A DNA stretch of 64,000 bases from Vicia villosa (GCF_029867415.1 NC_081184.1:112241476-112305475); one strand, 5' to 3'; shown: positions 25,585-37,850, numbered from the stretch's first letter. Numbers and translations: made by a program. The notes: generated from the letters alone by a model not told the origin.

Positions 25585-27504
25585 TGTAACACATGTATAA
25601 TTTTAATTTTAATTTAATTTGAATATTAGATTAATAATTATAATTATTATGGATTTTATGAAAATAATGGAAAAATAATGGTTTATGGCATTAAGACCAT
25701 GGGAGAAAATAGTAAAAGAGGGAGGTGTGATATAGTAAGGCTCTTTACTAATTTTTTATTATTATTTTCATAAAATACTTGGAATTAGGAAAGAAGGAAC
25801 AGAACGTGAAAAGAGAGAAGTTGGAGCACGAAGAACGTGAAAGAGGAACAAAGAGGAAGAGATCAAAGATCAAGAAATTTGGAAAAGGTAAGGGGGGACT
25901 CTTCCAATTATCATCTCATATTGTGATTATAGATGAATAGTATATGAATAGTTGTGTTGTTGAGTCAATTTAATTTGTATGTCAGAGTTAGGTTTTGGGT
26001 TCTAAGAATTGATTTAGATTTTGGGATTTTGATGTGTGAATTGATATAGGATGATAGATTAATCTGTATGAATGAATCTTATGAATGAAAACGTGGAAAA
26101 TGGACTGTTTTAGACTCAAAATCATGGACTGGTATGAGTAGAAACGAGTGAGAATTGGACTGTTACGAAACTGCAGAATTCTGGGCATTTTTCTGGTTTT
26201 TCGCGTATGGAACAGTGTCATACGCGTATGGGATGAGGTCATACGCGTATGAGGGACATTCCCCAAAGGTTATACGCGTATGATACACAGCTGCCCTGTC
26301 CCAAATACTATGTACTGGTGATTTGCGTATGAGGAGCGTATGAGGATGCTCATACGCGTATGAGAAATTTTAAAGAGGAATTGGTCCTGGTGATACGCGT
26401 ATGGCAAGGCTGATACGCGTATGCGTTGGTTTTTAGGCCATTTTGGATTCTGGTGGTACGCGTATGGGCAAAGGGTGATACGCGTATGGGATTGGTGATA
26501 CGCGTATGGCTTCTGTATGTGAAAATTTTGTTTTGTGTTTTTTCTGGAAAGTTCAATGATGCGTAACTTTCGATCTGTAGGCCTGTTTTGTGTGCTGTTT
26601 GAGAATGAGTAAACCTTGTGATGTGATCTTGTGTTTTACTGATGATTTGATTGCATTGAATGATGTTAATATATATATGAACATGCTTAATAATGATGAT
26701 GAAATGAGTATAGATGATGCTACTCATAGAATGGTGATGATGAAAGTATGTTATATATATATGTTTGCATGCATTCATAAACATTGATGAGGGCTGAATC
26801 CTAGATGATGAGAGGATTCAGTGAAGGGCAGAATTTCCATTGTGTGGAATTTGTTCTGGCAGGGCCGTATCTGGATGATGATAGATCGATAGGTGGATGA
26901 TTCCACTGGTGATGTTTGGTACCACATGCATAGAGTCAGTTACATTCATATGCATGAATTTAATAACATGAATGAATGTATTTCATTGTTATGTTTTGAT
27001 GATATGTGTTTTTGTGTGAATGGTGGATTATCTGAATATAGATGAATTGGGTGAATAAGATAACTATTGATGTATTGTTATTTATAATGCAATAATATTT
27101 GTTAATTGCGAATGATACTCACCCTTACACTATATTTTTCAGATTGAGGATAGCGGCTTCGACTCAGTGAGGATTAGCTCATGAGTCAATGTGTCGGTTA
27201 GCGTCAGGTCATGCTCTAATAGATGTAACACTGGGGGAACGTTGTTTTTAATTTATGACATTAACTCTGTTTTGTTTAATTTATTTTGAAGATTGGAAGC
27301 ATTAATGATGTACTGCTAGTTGATGATTTATTCCGCTGTGTAAACATGAGTTATTGATTTATGAGTTATGTTAAGATGTTTCCTTCAGTGAATGCATGAC
27401 GTACGACTGATGATGTTTATTTTAATTATTATGAATTGTGACGCCCTCTGCATGTTACTCTGATCTTATTTAATTAATTGCCGCGGGGTTAGAAGGGTGT
27501 TACA
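25585..27504 (+). mobile_element. Solo LTR of a Tekay-like gypsy family, TSD GTTAA
   Basis: Starts TGTAACACATG, ends GGGTGTTACA, and is flanked by GTTAA on both sides (25580-25584 and 27505-27509). Near its end it shares a run of blocks with the LTRs at 35464 and 56593: GAGTGATT/GGGTGAG words, ATCCTCACTGAGTCG and CCCAGTGTTACA on the inverse strand, and the GTGTTACA terminus. It holds no polyprotein, so it is a solo LTR in sense orientation. A palindrome array occupies 26205-26512. Confidence 0.85.
26205..26512. repeat. Array of TACGCGTATG palindromes
   Basis: Nine complete TACGCGTATG words, several extended to CATACGCGTATG, plus three partial GCGTATG copies, in about 300 bp with irregular spacers of 15-60 bp. 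The core ACGCGT is a perfect palindrome. On the minus strand the array reads as repeated His-Thr-Arg, which creates a meaningless ORF. Confidence 0.95.
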
Positions 27505-29952
27505 GTTAAGGGCAAATTCTTGCGAAAGGATGATAAGTTCGACAAGAAGAAGGGAAAAACCCAGTCGAAGTCTTACAGTGGCAAAGCATCTGGTATTCGA
27601 TGCTATCATTATAAGAAGGAGGGTCACACAAGAAAGGTGTGCCCTGAACTCCTAAAAGATCATGAAGGTAAGGATAATGGTAATGCAACCATTGTTCAAG
27701 ATGATTTTGAATCATCTGATGTCCTTTTGGTTTCGAGCAATGATTCTAGGAAGGAGTGGATTATGGATTCAGGGTGCACTTGGCACATGACTCCAAACAA
27801 AGACTTGTTCGAGGAATTATGTGATCAAGATGGTGGATCAGTACTGCTGGGAAACAATAAAACTTGCAAGATTGCAGGTGTTGGATCTGTGAGATTCAAG
27901 ATCCATGATGAGTCAATAAGGTTGTTGACTGAAGTCAGGTATGTTCCTGATTTGAAGAGAAATATGCTTTCTCTTGGTGAATTCGACAAGAAAGGATATG
28001 TTTTCCAAGGAGAGAAAAGTATCCTAAGAGTCATGAAGGGGTCGAAGGAAGTCTTGAGAGGCGTGAAGAAACTAGGCTTGTATACCCTTGAGGTTAAAGT
28101 TTTAAGTGGTTCGACAAATGTTGCATCCATGAAACCTTTGTCTAAGATAGAAATCTGACACATGAGACTGGGCCATGTCAGTGAAGGGGGCCTGGTCGAA
28201 TTAGGGAAACAAAATCTGCTTGGTGGAGACAAAGTCGAAAAGCTGCAATTTTGTGAACCCTGTGTACTTGGAAAATCTTGCAGAGTGAAGTTCAACAAAG
28301 GCAAACAAAGAACACATGGATCCCTTGATTACATCCATGCTGATCTTTGGAAGCCTGCAAGGTGTCCATCACATTCAGGATCAAGGTATTTTCTATCCAT
28401 ATTTGATGATTATTCCAGAAAGTTATGGGTATTCATCCAGAAGACTAAGGATGAAACTTTTGAGAATTTCAAAAGTTGGAAGACTCTAGTAGAAAATCAA
28501 ACTGGCAGGAAGGTTAAGAGGTTGGGAACCGACAATGGCCTTGAATTTTGCAAGGAGGTATTCGACAGTTTTTGTGCGGCCTATGGTATTGAAAGGCACA
28601 GAACTACTGCAGGTACTCCACAAAAAAATGGTTTGGCTGAAAGGTTTAATCGAACTATTTTGGAGATAGTCAGATGCATGTTGACTAATGCGGGGTTAAA
28701 GAAGGTGTTTTGGGCTGGGGCTGTTTCGATAGCAACATATCTGATAAACAGATGTCCTTCGACAGCGTTAGATATGAAGACACCTGAAGAAATTTGATCG
28801 GGACATCCACCAGATCTCGACAAACTGAGAGTATTTGGCTGCGTAGCCTATGCTCACATTAGGCAAGACAAGGTCGAACGTAGAGCTCTAAAATGCATGT
28901 TCATGGGATACCTTGAAGGAGTCAAAGCTTATAGTTATAGGCTATGGTGCCTAGAGCCAGGTCACAGAAGGTGTATCACCAGTCGAGATGTAGTTTTCAA
29001 AGAAGCTGAGATGGCTTTCAAGAAAACTGATGACGATGGTCGAAGTGCAAAAGAGCTGGAACAAGTAGAAATTCCTGTTGAGGTGGAGCATGTTGATGCT
29101 GAATTGCATATCCCTGATGAAGTCGAAAAAGAAGTAGAAGATGCTGAGGAAGATGAGGAAACTGTCGATGACTACCTATTGTCAAGAGATAGGTCGAGAA
29201 GAGTCATCAAGACACCTCAGAGACTTGGGTATGCAGATCTTATATCTTATGCCTTAATCTCTGCAAGTGAGGTTATAGACGAAGAACCTAGAGATTATAA
29301 GGAAGTTATGAGGAGTCGAAATAAGATTGGATGCCTGAAGGCCATGGATGATGAGATGAAATCTCTTCATGACAATCACACCTGGGAACTGATCAAGAAA
29401 CCTGTTGGGGCGAGGTTAGTGAGTTGTAAATGGATTTTCAAAGTTAAGGAAGGAATCGAAGGATTGACGTAGAAAAGATATAAGGCAAGGTTAGTTGAAA
29501 GGGGTTTCACTCAAAAAGGATATGTCGACTCTGATTATGCAGGTTGTATGGATTCCAGAAAATATATTTCTGGATATGTTTTCACTATGTTTGGTACAAC
29601 AATTAGTTGGAAAGTAACACTTCAGAAGGTTGTTGCTCTATCAACCACTGGAGCAGAGTATATTGCTCTAACTGAAGCTGTGAAAGAAGCAATGTGGTTT
29701 GAAGGTTTTGCGAAGGAGATGAAACTTCAAGGTCGAGGTATCACTGTTAAATGTGATAGTCAAAGTGCAATACGCCTGTCGAATAACTCAGCATATCATG
29801 AGCGAACTAAGCACATCGGTGTGAGGTTGCATTTCGTTAGAGGAGTAATCGAGCGTAGAGAAGTCCAAGTGTTGAAGGTTTCGACAGATCACACTAATGC
29901 TGATATGATCACCAAGACACTGCCAAGTTGCAAGTTTTTCCACTGTATGTAG
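27505..29952 (+). pseudogene. Copia-1 gag end and pol (protease, integrase, RNase H), RT core deleted
   Basis: A single frame runs through the whole stretch, broken only by three nonsense codons (TGA at 28156 and 28795, TAG at 29470). The domains in order are as follows. Zinc knuckle CYHYKKEGHTRKVC, with the second Cys changed to Tyr. Protease WIMDSGCTWHM, with the catalytic DSG. GAG-pre-integrase HMRLGHVSEGGL...CEPCVLGK. Integrase with D of HADLW, D of TDNG and E of GLAER. RT start WELIKKPVGARLVSCKWIFK, then a junction at about 29519 straight into RNase H YVDSDYAG...KCDSQSAIRLS. About 885 bp including the YMDD box is missing compared with Copia-2. The deletion keeps the frame. Confidence 0.9.
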
Positions 29953-30022
29953 TTGATAAAGCTGCATGAAAAAAGCTAGTTTGTTCCCTTGATGTTGTAG
30001 AGTGAGATCCAAGGTGGAGATT

Positions 30023-30522
30023 TGTGAGATATTGGATCGAACTCTAGTATGGTCGAAGGGTAGCTTCTTTGTTCGACAGTTCGAAAAAGTTAAGCATGAA
30101 GTCGAAGGTTGTTCACATGTTGGTGTTGAAGTGTGTATGCGATAGTCGAAGATGGTTCTAGCATGCAGGTGTCGAAGATGCTAGGGTTGTTAGCATGTTA
30201 AATTATGTTTAGTGTTTAAACCCTAATTTGTTAAGTTAGCTTGTTTATTAAGTTGGCTTGTGTAATGGGCCTTGTGGAAAAAGCCCATTAGTTAGTATGT
30301 TAGGTTTTATTATAAATAGCATACTAGTCTCTCATCATTGCTACGCTACAAATTCTAAATTAGGGTGAGAGAGGTTATTTGTTATTCTTGTAAACTTGTA
30401 ATCTTGTTTTCTAATAGAAAGTAAAAGAATAGCAGTTATAACCAATTCTTGTGTTCTTCTTCTTCCTTGTCCTTTATTCTTCCCTTGTTCTATACTTTGT
30501 TCTTGGTATTGAGTTCACAACA
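30023..30522 (+). repeat. Copia-1 3' LTR
   Basis: Preceded by the polypurine tract AAGGTGGAGA. Starts TGTGAGATATTGG, ends TTCACAACA, and carries TATAAAT at 30311. Followed by the target-site copy ATGCA. Confidence 0.93.
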
Positions 30523-30527
30523 ATGCA

Positions 30528-31065
30528 GATAAGAGTTGATGGTCTTTTTGTTGTATGAAACTTTGACCATTATAACTATAGAGTATCTCTCAAATGGTTC
30601 TTCCTCTATTGGAAAATCATTTATGTAGAATTCACGAATCAAGTCAATGATTTAACGTGGATTCAAATATGTTATATTTCCATATTGACAAATAGCAACC
30701 ACTTTAATAAAGTTGTCATATACTTGTCATCCTTACATAATGAATTTTTTTTCCTAAATTAATTTTTATGTTCTAAATGGTAGATAGTTTTGAAGTATGA
30801 AAGTTGCTTCAGAATTGGATCCCCATTGATGGTGTCTGAGATGAACTAACTCTCGTGTGTGTAATTGACTTTGTAAAGTGAAAAGCTTCTTTTTTAAATT
30901 TCTTCTTGTGGGCCATCTGAATATTCAATATTAAAAATAAGGAAATAATATACATGACCTTCAAATACCAAAGTGCCTTATATTCAACCTTCTTGTTAAT
31001 TTTTTCACAAAATTGAATTTTTCTAACATAATGTGAATGATAATGGGTTGATCATACTTTGATTA
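30528..31065 (-). pseudogene. Remnant of a plant transposon-type protein, part 2
   Basis: Continuation of the remnant at 23880-24463, split by Copia-1. The minus strand gives IIDLIREFYINDFPIEEEPF (about 30650), which resembles the LVREFYANL motif of the same domain. Stops and frameshifts are present. The trace ends where Copia-2 is inserted (31066). Confidence 0.45.
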
Positions 31066-31339
31066 TGTGAGATATTGGATCAAACGCTAGTATGATCAAA
31101 TGGTAGCTTCTTGGTTCAAAAGTTCGACAGGGTTAAACATGAAGTCGAAGGTTGGTCACATGCTGGTGTCGAAGTGTGTATGCTATAGTCGAAGATGGGT
31201 CTAGCATGCAGGTGTCGAAGATGTTAGGATTGTTAGCATGTTAAATTAGGTTTTAGTGTTTAAACCCTAATTTGTTAAGTTAGCTTGTTTATTAAGTTGG
31301 CTTGTATAATGGACCTTGTGGAAAAAGCCCATTAGTTAG

Positions 31340-34300
31340 TGTCATACCCCAAAATTTGCCCATCTCATTTCTCCTTTCAAGCTCATATCAAAGTTCAAAA
31401 CTCAAAGACACATTCTCCTAAACAATGGCTCAATGAACTAGGGTTTTGAATTCTCTAAAGAAAATCAATGAATCAAAGTCTCCAATGGTTTTCATATTGC
31501 TTATGATGTTTCAAACTATCTCTATGGCAAAGTACAAGCTTCAATTCCAAGGATTGCTCGGTAAATTGGTTATAAAGTCAACAGTCGACTAGTTTGACCT
31601 AAAAGTCAACTGTGGTCAAAGTACAGTCAAAATTCCTGATTTTTTCAAGGAAAGTTCAGAAATTAACAAAACCTAAAGTTTCTAAATTAGGTTTTTTTTA
31701 ACCTAAAGTCAACTAAATTTTGACCAGACATAACTTTCACATGGAACATTAGAAATTTCCCATCCAAAGCTCATTTTGAAGGAAATTGAATTCTCTACAA
31801 CTTTGTCTATCACAAGCCAAGTCTAAAAATGCTTCATTTGAGAGATATGAACCAAAACATTATAGGCCCTTTTTGAAATTCAACCAAAAGCAGTTTTTTG
31901 TCAAAGCCCATATCATCAAGATAAAATCCTCAAATGAAAAAAAGCTTCCAAAGTGGATTGTAGAGGACATCTTGAGGTTTCCAAAAAGTCTAGAACTCCT
32001 CCATATCTTAAAAATTGAGGGAGATATGCCTTGTCAAAGTTGGGACATTTTATGGGAAAAAATGTGAAACAAAAGGCTTCAAAATGGATTTCTTTGCAAA
32101 GATGCCCAACTTTTTATGATCCAATCTTGATCCTCAAGTTATCCAAGGCCTCAAATCTAATTGGCACGAATTTTCAACATTTATTTGATTTTATATGAAT
32201 TTTTAATCATTTAAAAAGTGATTTTAATCAAATAAAAATCAAATAGTTGTTAGAGATCCCATAAGTATCAAATATAATCAGCATTTATACCTAAATGCTA
32301 ATCAAATTTCGTGCACATGGTAATTGGAAAGAGATTGGATCATTCAAGGCCAAAATTAGAAAGATCATGAACCAAATTTCAATTAAATTTTCTTAAATGG
32401 CAATCAAGGATTCAAAGAGATTCTATCAAGTTTTGTTAACCTAATTCATTCTATGATAAATAGTGAGCAATTGCAGACCCCTAGGACACGTTTTCACTAC
32501 CTCAAAGAACCCTAACCCGAGTCCTAAGAATTCAAGACATTCCAAGACTGAATTCTTAGTTGCAGGCCAATTCAAGGAGAATTAAGCAGTCAGAAACCTT
32601 CCTTGATCTTCCCTGAAGCTGTCTCGATCACTCCCATACCTTAAAGCATCAAGAACACCCCACTGTCTATGGCAACGGAAGCAAAAAACCATGGGTAAAG
32701 CTTGGGCTAAGACGACGGCTGAGCGAGGAAGACGATGGTGTGGCAGGATGTCATTGGTCTGTTTTGAATGAAAAACGCGCGTTGGCTTTTTGAGATGTCT
32801 GGGGATCAGGTGAGCGCGTGCCATTGTAGACTATGATGCGCCTTCATCATTCAGCCAGCAGATCCTTTCTGATTCAGATCTAACGCTCTAAAGCAAGCAG
32901 TGTACCGTACACCTTCACCAACGTGCCACATCTGATCAAAAGCTAAGATTTTTTTTAATTTTTTTATTTTTAATTACATAAACCCCTTTTATTTATTTTC
33001 TTTTCTCTATCTTATTTTTTTTATAAAAATTATTTTAGTTAAACCCTTTATTTATTAAATACATATTTTCATGACTCTCTAATTTATTTAATCGAAAACT
33101 CGATTTTTCTCATAACATTAAAAATAATCTTTTTTTTACAATAATTGTCTTTCACATCTGCTTTTAATTAATTAATTAATTAGGGTTAATCCCAAAAATT
33201 ATTTATTTTTTTAATTTAATCGAACTTTCGATTTTCGTAATTCTCAATAATGTTAAGTTGTTTATTGTATATAAACTAATTGTTTTAAACCTGGGTTTTT
33301 TTAATCAATTAGAGTTTGTAGTTTTTTTTAATCAAGTAGGATTTGTAGATTTTTTTTAATCAAGTAGGATTTGTAGATTTTTTTTAGTCAATTAGGGTTT
33401 GTAGATCTTTAATGCACTAACTTTTCTCTTCTTCATTTTTTGTCATTTTCAGGATTGATTAAGAATTCGATGAAGGCTTGAGGCATTGGCATTAATTTGC
33501 CTCTTATTTTTCTTGCCCTTATTATTACTTTTCTGTTTTCGCTTTCCCCTTCCCCGCAGGTGTTTATTGTAATAGCGTAGGGTTTTGTTTTTTTCTGCCT
33601 TTTATTTCGCCAATATTAATTGCTGCGGTTAGTAATTCTAAGGAGTGCAACCCTAAACTGAATATGGATAACTAATTAAAAGATAAATAATTGAATTTAA
33701 CCACATGATTGTGCCACACACACACACACTTTAGGGTAACCTCTCTTGTTGCCTGTTGCTTTATTACTGTTGCCTGTTGCCTTAATTTGTGAAAATAGTC
33801 AAGTCCCTCGATTCCGAGGATACCTAAAGCAAATGTTTCCCTCAGTTCATTCATCATCAAATTTGTCCCTCGATGTTGCCTCGGTAAATGACGATTTGTC
33901 CCCATTGCTAAGGTATCCTCGCCTGCTGCCTAAAAAATCAAATGACTATTATATCCTTCCCTTAGACTACCTGCCCTCTTTATGGCAGTGTCAGTCTTAT
34001 GGCGAACGATAAACCTCGATGACCCTTTACATCCAATACAATGACTTCTTACCCTCCCATGGTATGGATAGCCCTGAAAAGCTAAAAGAACGTTTTTTCA
34101 AAACTTAGGGTAGTTGCTACTAATTGCTTGCTCTGGTTTAAATTCAACTTGCCTCTTTCAAAAAACCTTCAAAAAGGCTACGCTTATTTTACAAGCTAAA
34201 GTCCTTATTCAAATCCTTTTTTTCTCAAACTTCTCAAACATTTTGAAAACAAAGTGAGCTAAGCAATTAAGAGCCCATGGATAACCATGGATACAAAGGG

Positions 34301-34471
34301 TGCTTTAAACCTTCCCTTTGTATAATTTACCCCCCGAACTCAATCTCTTTATAGGGTCTTTTTCTGTTCTTTTAGCCTTTCTAAAAATTGGAAAAAATAA
34401 AAGTCGGTGACGACTCTTGCTCATTGCAACATTGCTTGCTTAAATATGAAAAGTCAGTTCACCGTATTACA
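31340..34471 (+). mobile_element. Ogre-like solo LTR, 3.13 kb, TSD GTTAG
   Basis: Starts TGTCATACCCCAAAATTTG, ends TCACCGTATTACA, and is flanked by GTTAG (31335-31339 and 34472-34476). Its last 250 bp (GAGCCCATGGATAACCATGG, CCCCCGAACTC, AAAAGTCGGTGACGACTC) match the inverse of 42967-43200. There the same LTR end is followed by an Ogre-type tRNA-Arg primer site. It has no coding sequence; the ORFs inside are chance. It shows that this family's LTR is about 3.1 kb without the Helitron. Confidence 0.9.
33303..33407. repeat. Short tandem repeat in the Ogre-like LTR
   Basis: Four imperfect copies of AATCAAGTAGGATTTGTAGA followed by a T tract, about 28-30 bp each. Confidence 0.85.
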
Positions 34472-34718
34472 GTTAGTATATTAGGTTTTATTATAAATAG
34501 CATACTAGTCTCTCATCATTGCTACACCGCAAATCCTAAATTAGGGTGAGAGTGGATATTTGTTATTCTTGTAAGCTTGTAATCCTGTTTCCTAAGAGAA
34601 AGTAAAAGAATAGCAGTTATAACCAATTCTTGTGTTCTTATTCTTCCTTGTTCTTTATTCTTCCCTGTATTATACTTTGTTATTCATATTGAATTCACAA
34701 AAAATTGGTGCGGTGAGC

Positions 34719-35463
34719 ATGGAGAAGATGCCTTCAACAAAGTATGAGATTGAAAAGTTCACCGGAGTGAATGATTTCAGTCTGTGGCACTTGAAGATGA
34801 AATCCCTATTGGTTCAACAGGATTGTTTGAAAGCGTTGACGGGAGAGGCAGCCATGAATGCTGCATTAACGGCAGCGGAGAAGACGACTATGATCGAGAA
34901 GGCACACAACACAAGATTTGTTGAGCCTTGGTGATAAGGTTCTCAGACAGTTATCAAAGGAGACGATGACAACAGGGTTATGGACGAAACTTGAAATTTT
35001 GTATATGACCAAATCACTGGTAAATCGACTATACCTGAAACAAGCTTTGTATTCATTCAAGATGATTGAAGACAAAATGTTGGCTGAGCAGTTGGATATG
35101 TTCAATAAGCTGATTCTTGATCTTGAAAATATTGATGTGAAGATTGATGATGAAGATCAAACGCTGTTACTATTGTGCTCTTTGCCTCGATCACATGCTC
35201 ACTTCAAAGAAAATCTCTTGTATGGAAGGGAGTCCCTGACCTTTGAAGAAATTCAATCAGCCTTGTATTCTAAGAACTTGAACGAACTAAAAGAGCATAA
35301 ACCTTCGACTGTTGGTGAAGGTTTGACCAATAAAGGAATATTCCTGCGAAAGGATGGTAAGTTCGACAAGAAGAAGGGCAAAAGCCAGTCGAAGTCTTAC
35401 AGTGGCGAAGCATATGGCTTTCGATTCTATCATTGTAAGAAGGAGGGTCACACAAGAAAGGTG
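34719..35463 (+). pseudogene. Copia-2 gag (frameshifted)
   Basis: ATG at 34719 gives MEKMPSTKYEIEKFTGVNDF and is only 16 bp after the LTR end. An extra base near 34913 shifts the frame, and the second frame (34918 on) covers the rest: LYMTKSLVNRLYLKQALYSF, LLLLCSLPRSHAHFKENLL. The zinc knuckle has lost its first Cys (FYHCKKEGHTRKVC). The Tekay-like LTR starts directly after the knuckle (35464), with AGGTG duplicated. Not functional. Confidence 0.88.
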
Positions 35464-36071
35464 TGTAACACCCCTTACTAACCCCACGAAAATTTAAAAA
35501 AGTATTCAGAGTACATGAAAATAAGGGTGCCACAATTCATAATAAATAAACATCATTCAGTCATGTCATGCATTCACTGGAGTAATCATCATAAATTAAA
35601 ATGTTTCATGTTAACACAGCGGAAATTAAATCAAACGGACTAAGTTTAACATCTTTAAAACTTATCCTTCAAAATATCAAAACATAACTAGAGTTATCAA
35701 ACATAAACTCTAAACACCGCGTCCCCAGTGTTACAACTATCAGAGCATGACACCTGACGCTAACTAAATAACTGACTCATGAGCTAATCCTCACCGAGTC
35801 GAACAGCCGCTATCCTCAATCTGAAAATAACAACATGTAAGGGTGAGTCTCATCATAATTAACAAATGTTATAAGGTTATAAAGCAATAACACATCACAG
35901 TTGCATTATTCACCCAATTGTTTCATAAACAGACATTCAAAACAAGTCTCATCATCGCAAACAAACAACCAACACATCATCAAATTTACAACACTGGAAT
36001 ACATCCAATCATGTTATAAAATTATGCATATGTATGAACTGACACTATGCATGTGGTACCAACATCATCAA

Positions 36072-36254
36072 ATGTATTATTAGCACTTTCGTTGTTAACT
36101 ATTAAGTTTTTGGGATTAACATGACTAAGTTTGAGTTGTATTTTGGTTAAATATACATGTTTGATATATATAAAGGAACTTTTCAAGTCATAATTAGGTA
36201 CATGTAATGTGAAGTCTCAACCAGACCCGTGCGATAGCACGGGTTTCCTACTAG
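36072..36254 (+). mobile_element. Helitron 3' end, truncated copy
   Basis: Hairpin CCCGTGC-GATA-GCACGGG (36226-36243) is followed by TTTCCTACTAG and host T. This is the Helitron 3' signature (GC-rich hairpin just before CTRR). The rest of the element is deleted here; the full copy is at 45013-48866. Confidence 0.85.
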
Positions 36255-37775
36255 TGTATAATTTAAAGACCAATTCAATCTAAAGAACAATCAAAACAAA
36301 CAATTATATATAAAAGAGAGCAAAATAAATGGTGAAACCGAGGGCTATTCGTATCGGGACGCTACCATCTGTGTACCGATGCCAACATATTTTGAAATGT
36401 AAATGGCCATTTTCTCTTGACTTTTTCCACTCATTGGATACCCACTAAACAAATGACACATGGCGGTTTTAATTCTAATAAAAATAAAATTAATAACATA
36501 AAAGGGTACACCAAGAGGTTATGCATAGAAACTCAGATCCATAAACCATTGAAAACGAAAGTGAAAAAACAAAAACAAAAAAGTCAACACCAGTAATTTC
36601 ATGTTAACATCAGTACAGAGCGGTAAGGGCATACCTCAGGATGCGCGGTCGGGAGGGACAATCGATGATGATGGATGCCAAATCGGAGAGCAGTGTGGAG
36701 ACCGGCGGTTGTTCTCGTCGAGCTCTGATCTAGGTTCTTTCGGCAGTGGCTGAATCGCGTTGTTACGGTTTGCGGTCTTTGTGCGAGAGTTAGTCCATGC
36801 GAGAAGCATCAAAAGCTTGTTTCTCTTGTTACTTTAATTTGTGTTCTTTGACAACCGCGTTGTGCCGTGTTGGATCGGTGCCGGCGTTGGTGTGGTTGCT
36901 CTTTGTGTGACGAGTTGCTCGATTCTGACTATCGGTCTCCTCTTCTATTCAAAGCGTCTTTGTATCTGTAAAATAACACAACAAGAATAATTATTAGTTT
37001 AAGTTTGTATGATTAATGTGATTGGAATTGTGGCAAAACTGTTGTTTAATGATAATCTGAATTCATGTTGAGGAAGTTATTGCAGTTGTATGAGTCGGTG
37101 TTGGATCCGATAGCCGCGGTTTGGTTTCGAAGGAACAGAGATGTCGTGGCTATGTGATTGGTCAAGGCAGAGACGCGGCAGACGTTGATTCACGGCGTGA
37201 CGTCCATTGAGGAGATCCGGTTGGATGTGTGGAGGTTCGTAAGCATCGGATTTGTCCCGATTTTGTTCTCCTCCTCTAGATTTATGATCTTCAAGGTGAT
37301 AAATTATTACGGAGATAATGGCATGGATGTGGTTCCTGGAAATTGTTAGTTGCTGTGAAAAGTAGGTTAGGATTGTTAGTTTGTGAGAGAATGAAAAATA
37401 AGGGTTAAGACTTTGTGCGTATTCGTCTCCCCCCCAAAGTGTAGAAATTGTGACAATTTATAGTGTAAAATTAGGTTAACAAAATTGGAAAGATAAAATT
37501 CAAATGGATCAAAGTAATTAATAAAATATTCGTAAATTTAAATTTAAATTGATTATTTTCTAAAATATAAATATTATTCTAAAATGCAAAGAAATCTTTT
37601 TTTTTTAATCTTTTTTTTTTAATTTTTGAATAAAATATAAATAAAGTAAAAAAGGTATTTTTAATAAACAATGAATATGAAAATAATACTTAAATATATA
37701 AAAACATTTTTTTTGTGATTTTTTGAACAAAAGTGAAATAAAGTTAGAATTAAATAAAAGGGAAAAATGTTAGAA

Positions 37776-37850
37776 GTGAGATTCGAACCAGGGACCTCTC
37801 GTTATTGTGCTTTTCACGCTCAAATTCTTACCAACTGTGCCAATTCATTT
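37776..37850 (-). other. tRNA-like segment with A and B boxes (3' LTR copy)
   Basis: On the minus strand TGGCACAGTTGG (A box, 37842-37831) and GGTTCGAATCT (B box, 37789-37779) stand about 41 nt apart, as in tRNA genes and tRNA-derived SINE heads. T tracts follow downstream. A full cloverleaf with paired acceptor stem was not found, so it is not an intact tRNA gene. Confidence 0.6.

Larger units (their letters stand above)
24464..30522 (+). mobile_element. Copia-1: Tork/Tnt1-like LTR retrotransposon with internal deletion and nested solo LTR
   Basis: The 5' LTR (24464-24955) and 3' LTR (30023-30522) both start TGTGAGATATTGGATC and end CACAACA. The host site ATGCA is duplicated on both sides (24459-24463 and 30523-30527). 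Order inside: gag, [solo LTR 25585-27504], gag end, protease, integrase, RT start, RNase H. The RT core is deleted. At least ten substitutions are visible in the first 170 bp of the two LTRs, so the insertion is not recent. It interrupts an older minus-strand pseudogene. Confidence 0.95.
31066..34702 (+). repeat. Copia-2 5' LTR, interrupted by an Ogre-like solo LTR
   Basis: The first part, TGTGAGATATTGG... to ATTAGTTAG (31066-31339), and the second part, from GTTAGTATATTAGG to 34702, align with the unbroken LTR at 61313-61812. The terminal CACAACA is mutated to CACAAAA here. Confidence 0.9.

Noticed and set aside
26350..26784. 144-aa minus-strand ORF with repeated His-Thr-Arg
   Set aside because: Produced by the TACGCGTATG palindromes in a solo LTR; no start context, no homologous frame in sister LTRs.
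27825..28304. 159-aa minus-strand ORF opposite Copia-1 pol (also at 51741-52220)
   Set aside because: Antisense shadow of the protease/integrase frame; conserved only because the sense strand is.
36651..37349. Gene at the GC-richer part of the Ogre-like LTR (63-aa ORF in both LTRs)
   Set aside because: Identical in both LTRs because of LTR duplication; short, no known domain.
37776..37850. Functional tRNA gene
   Set aside because: A and B boxes are good, but no acceptor stem or clear anticodon arm pairs; it is inside an LTR and duplicated with it.
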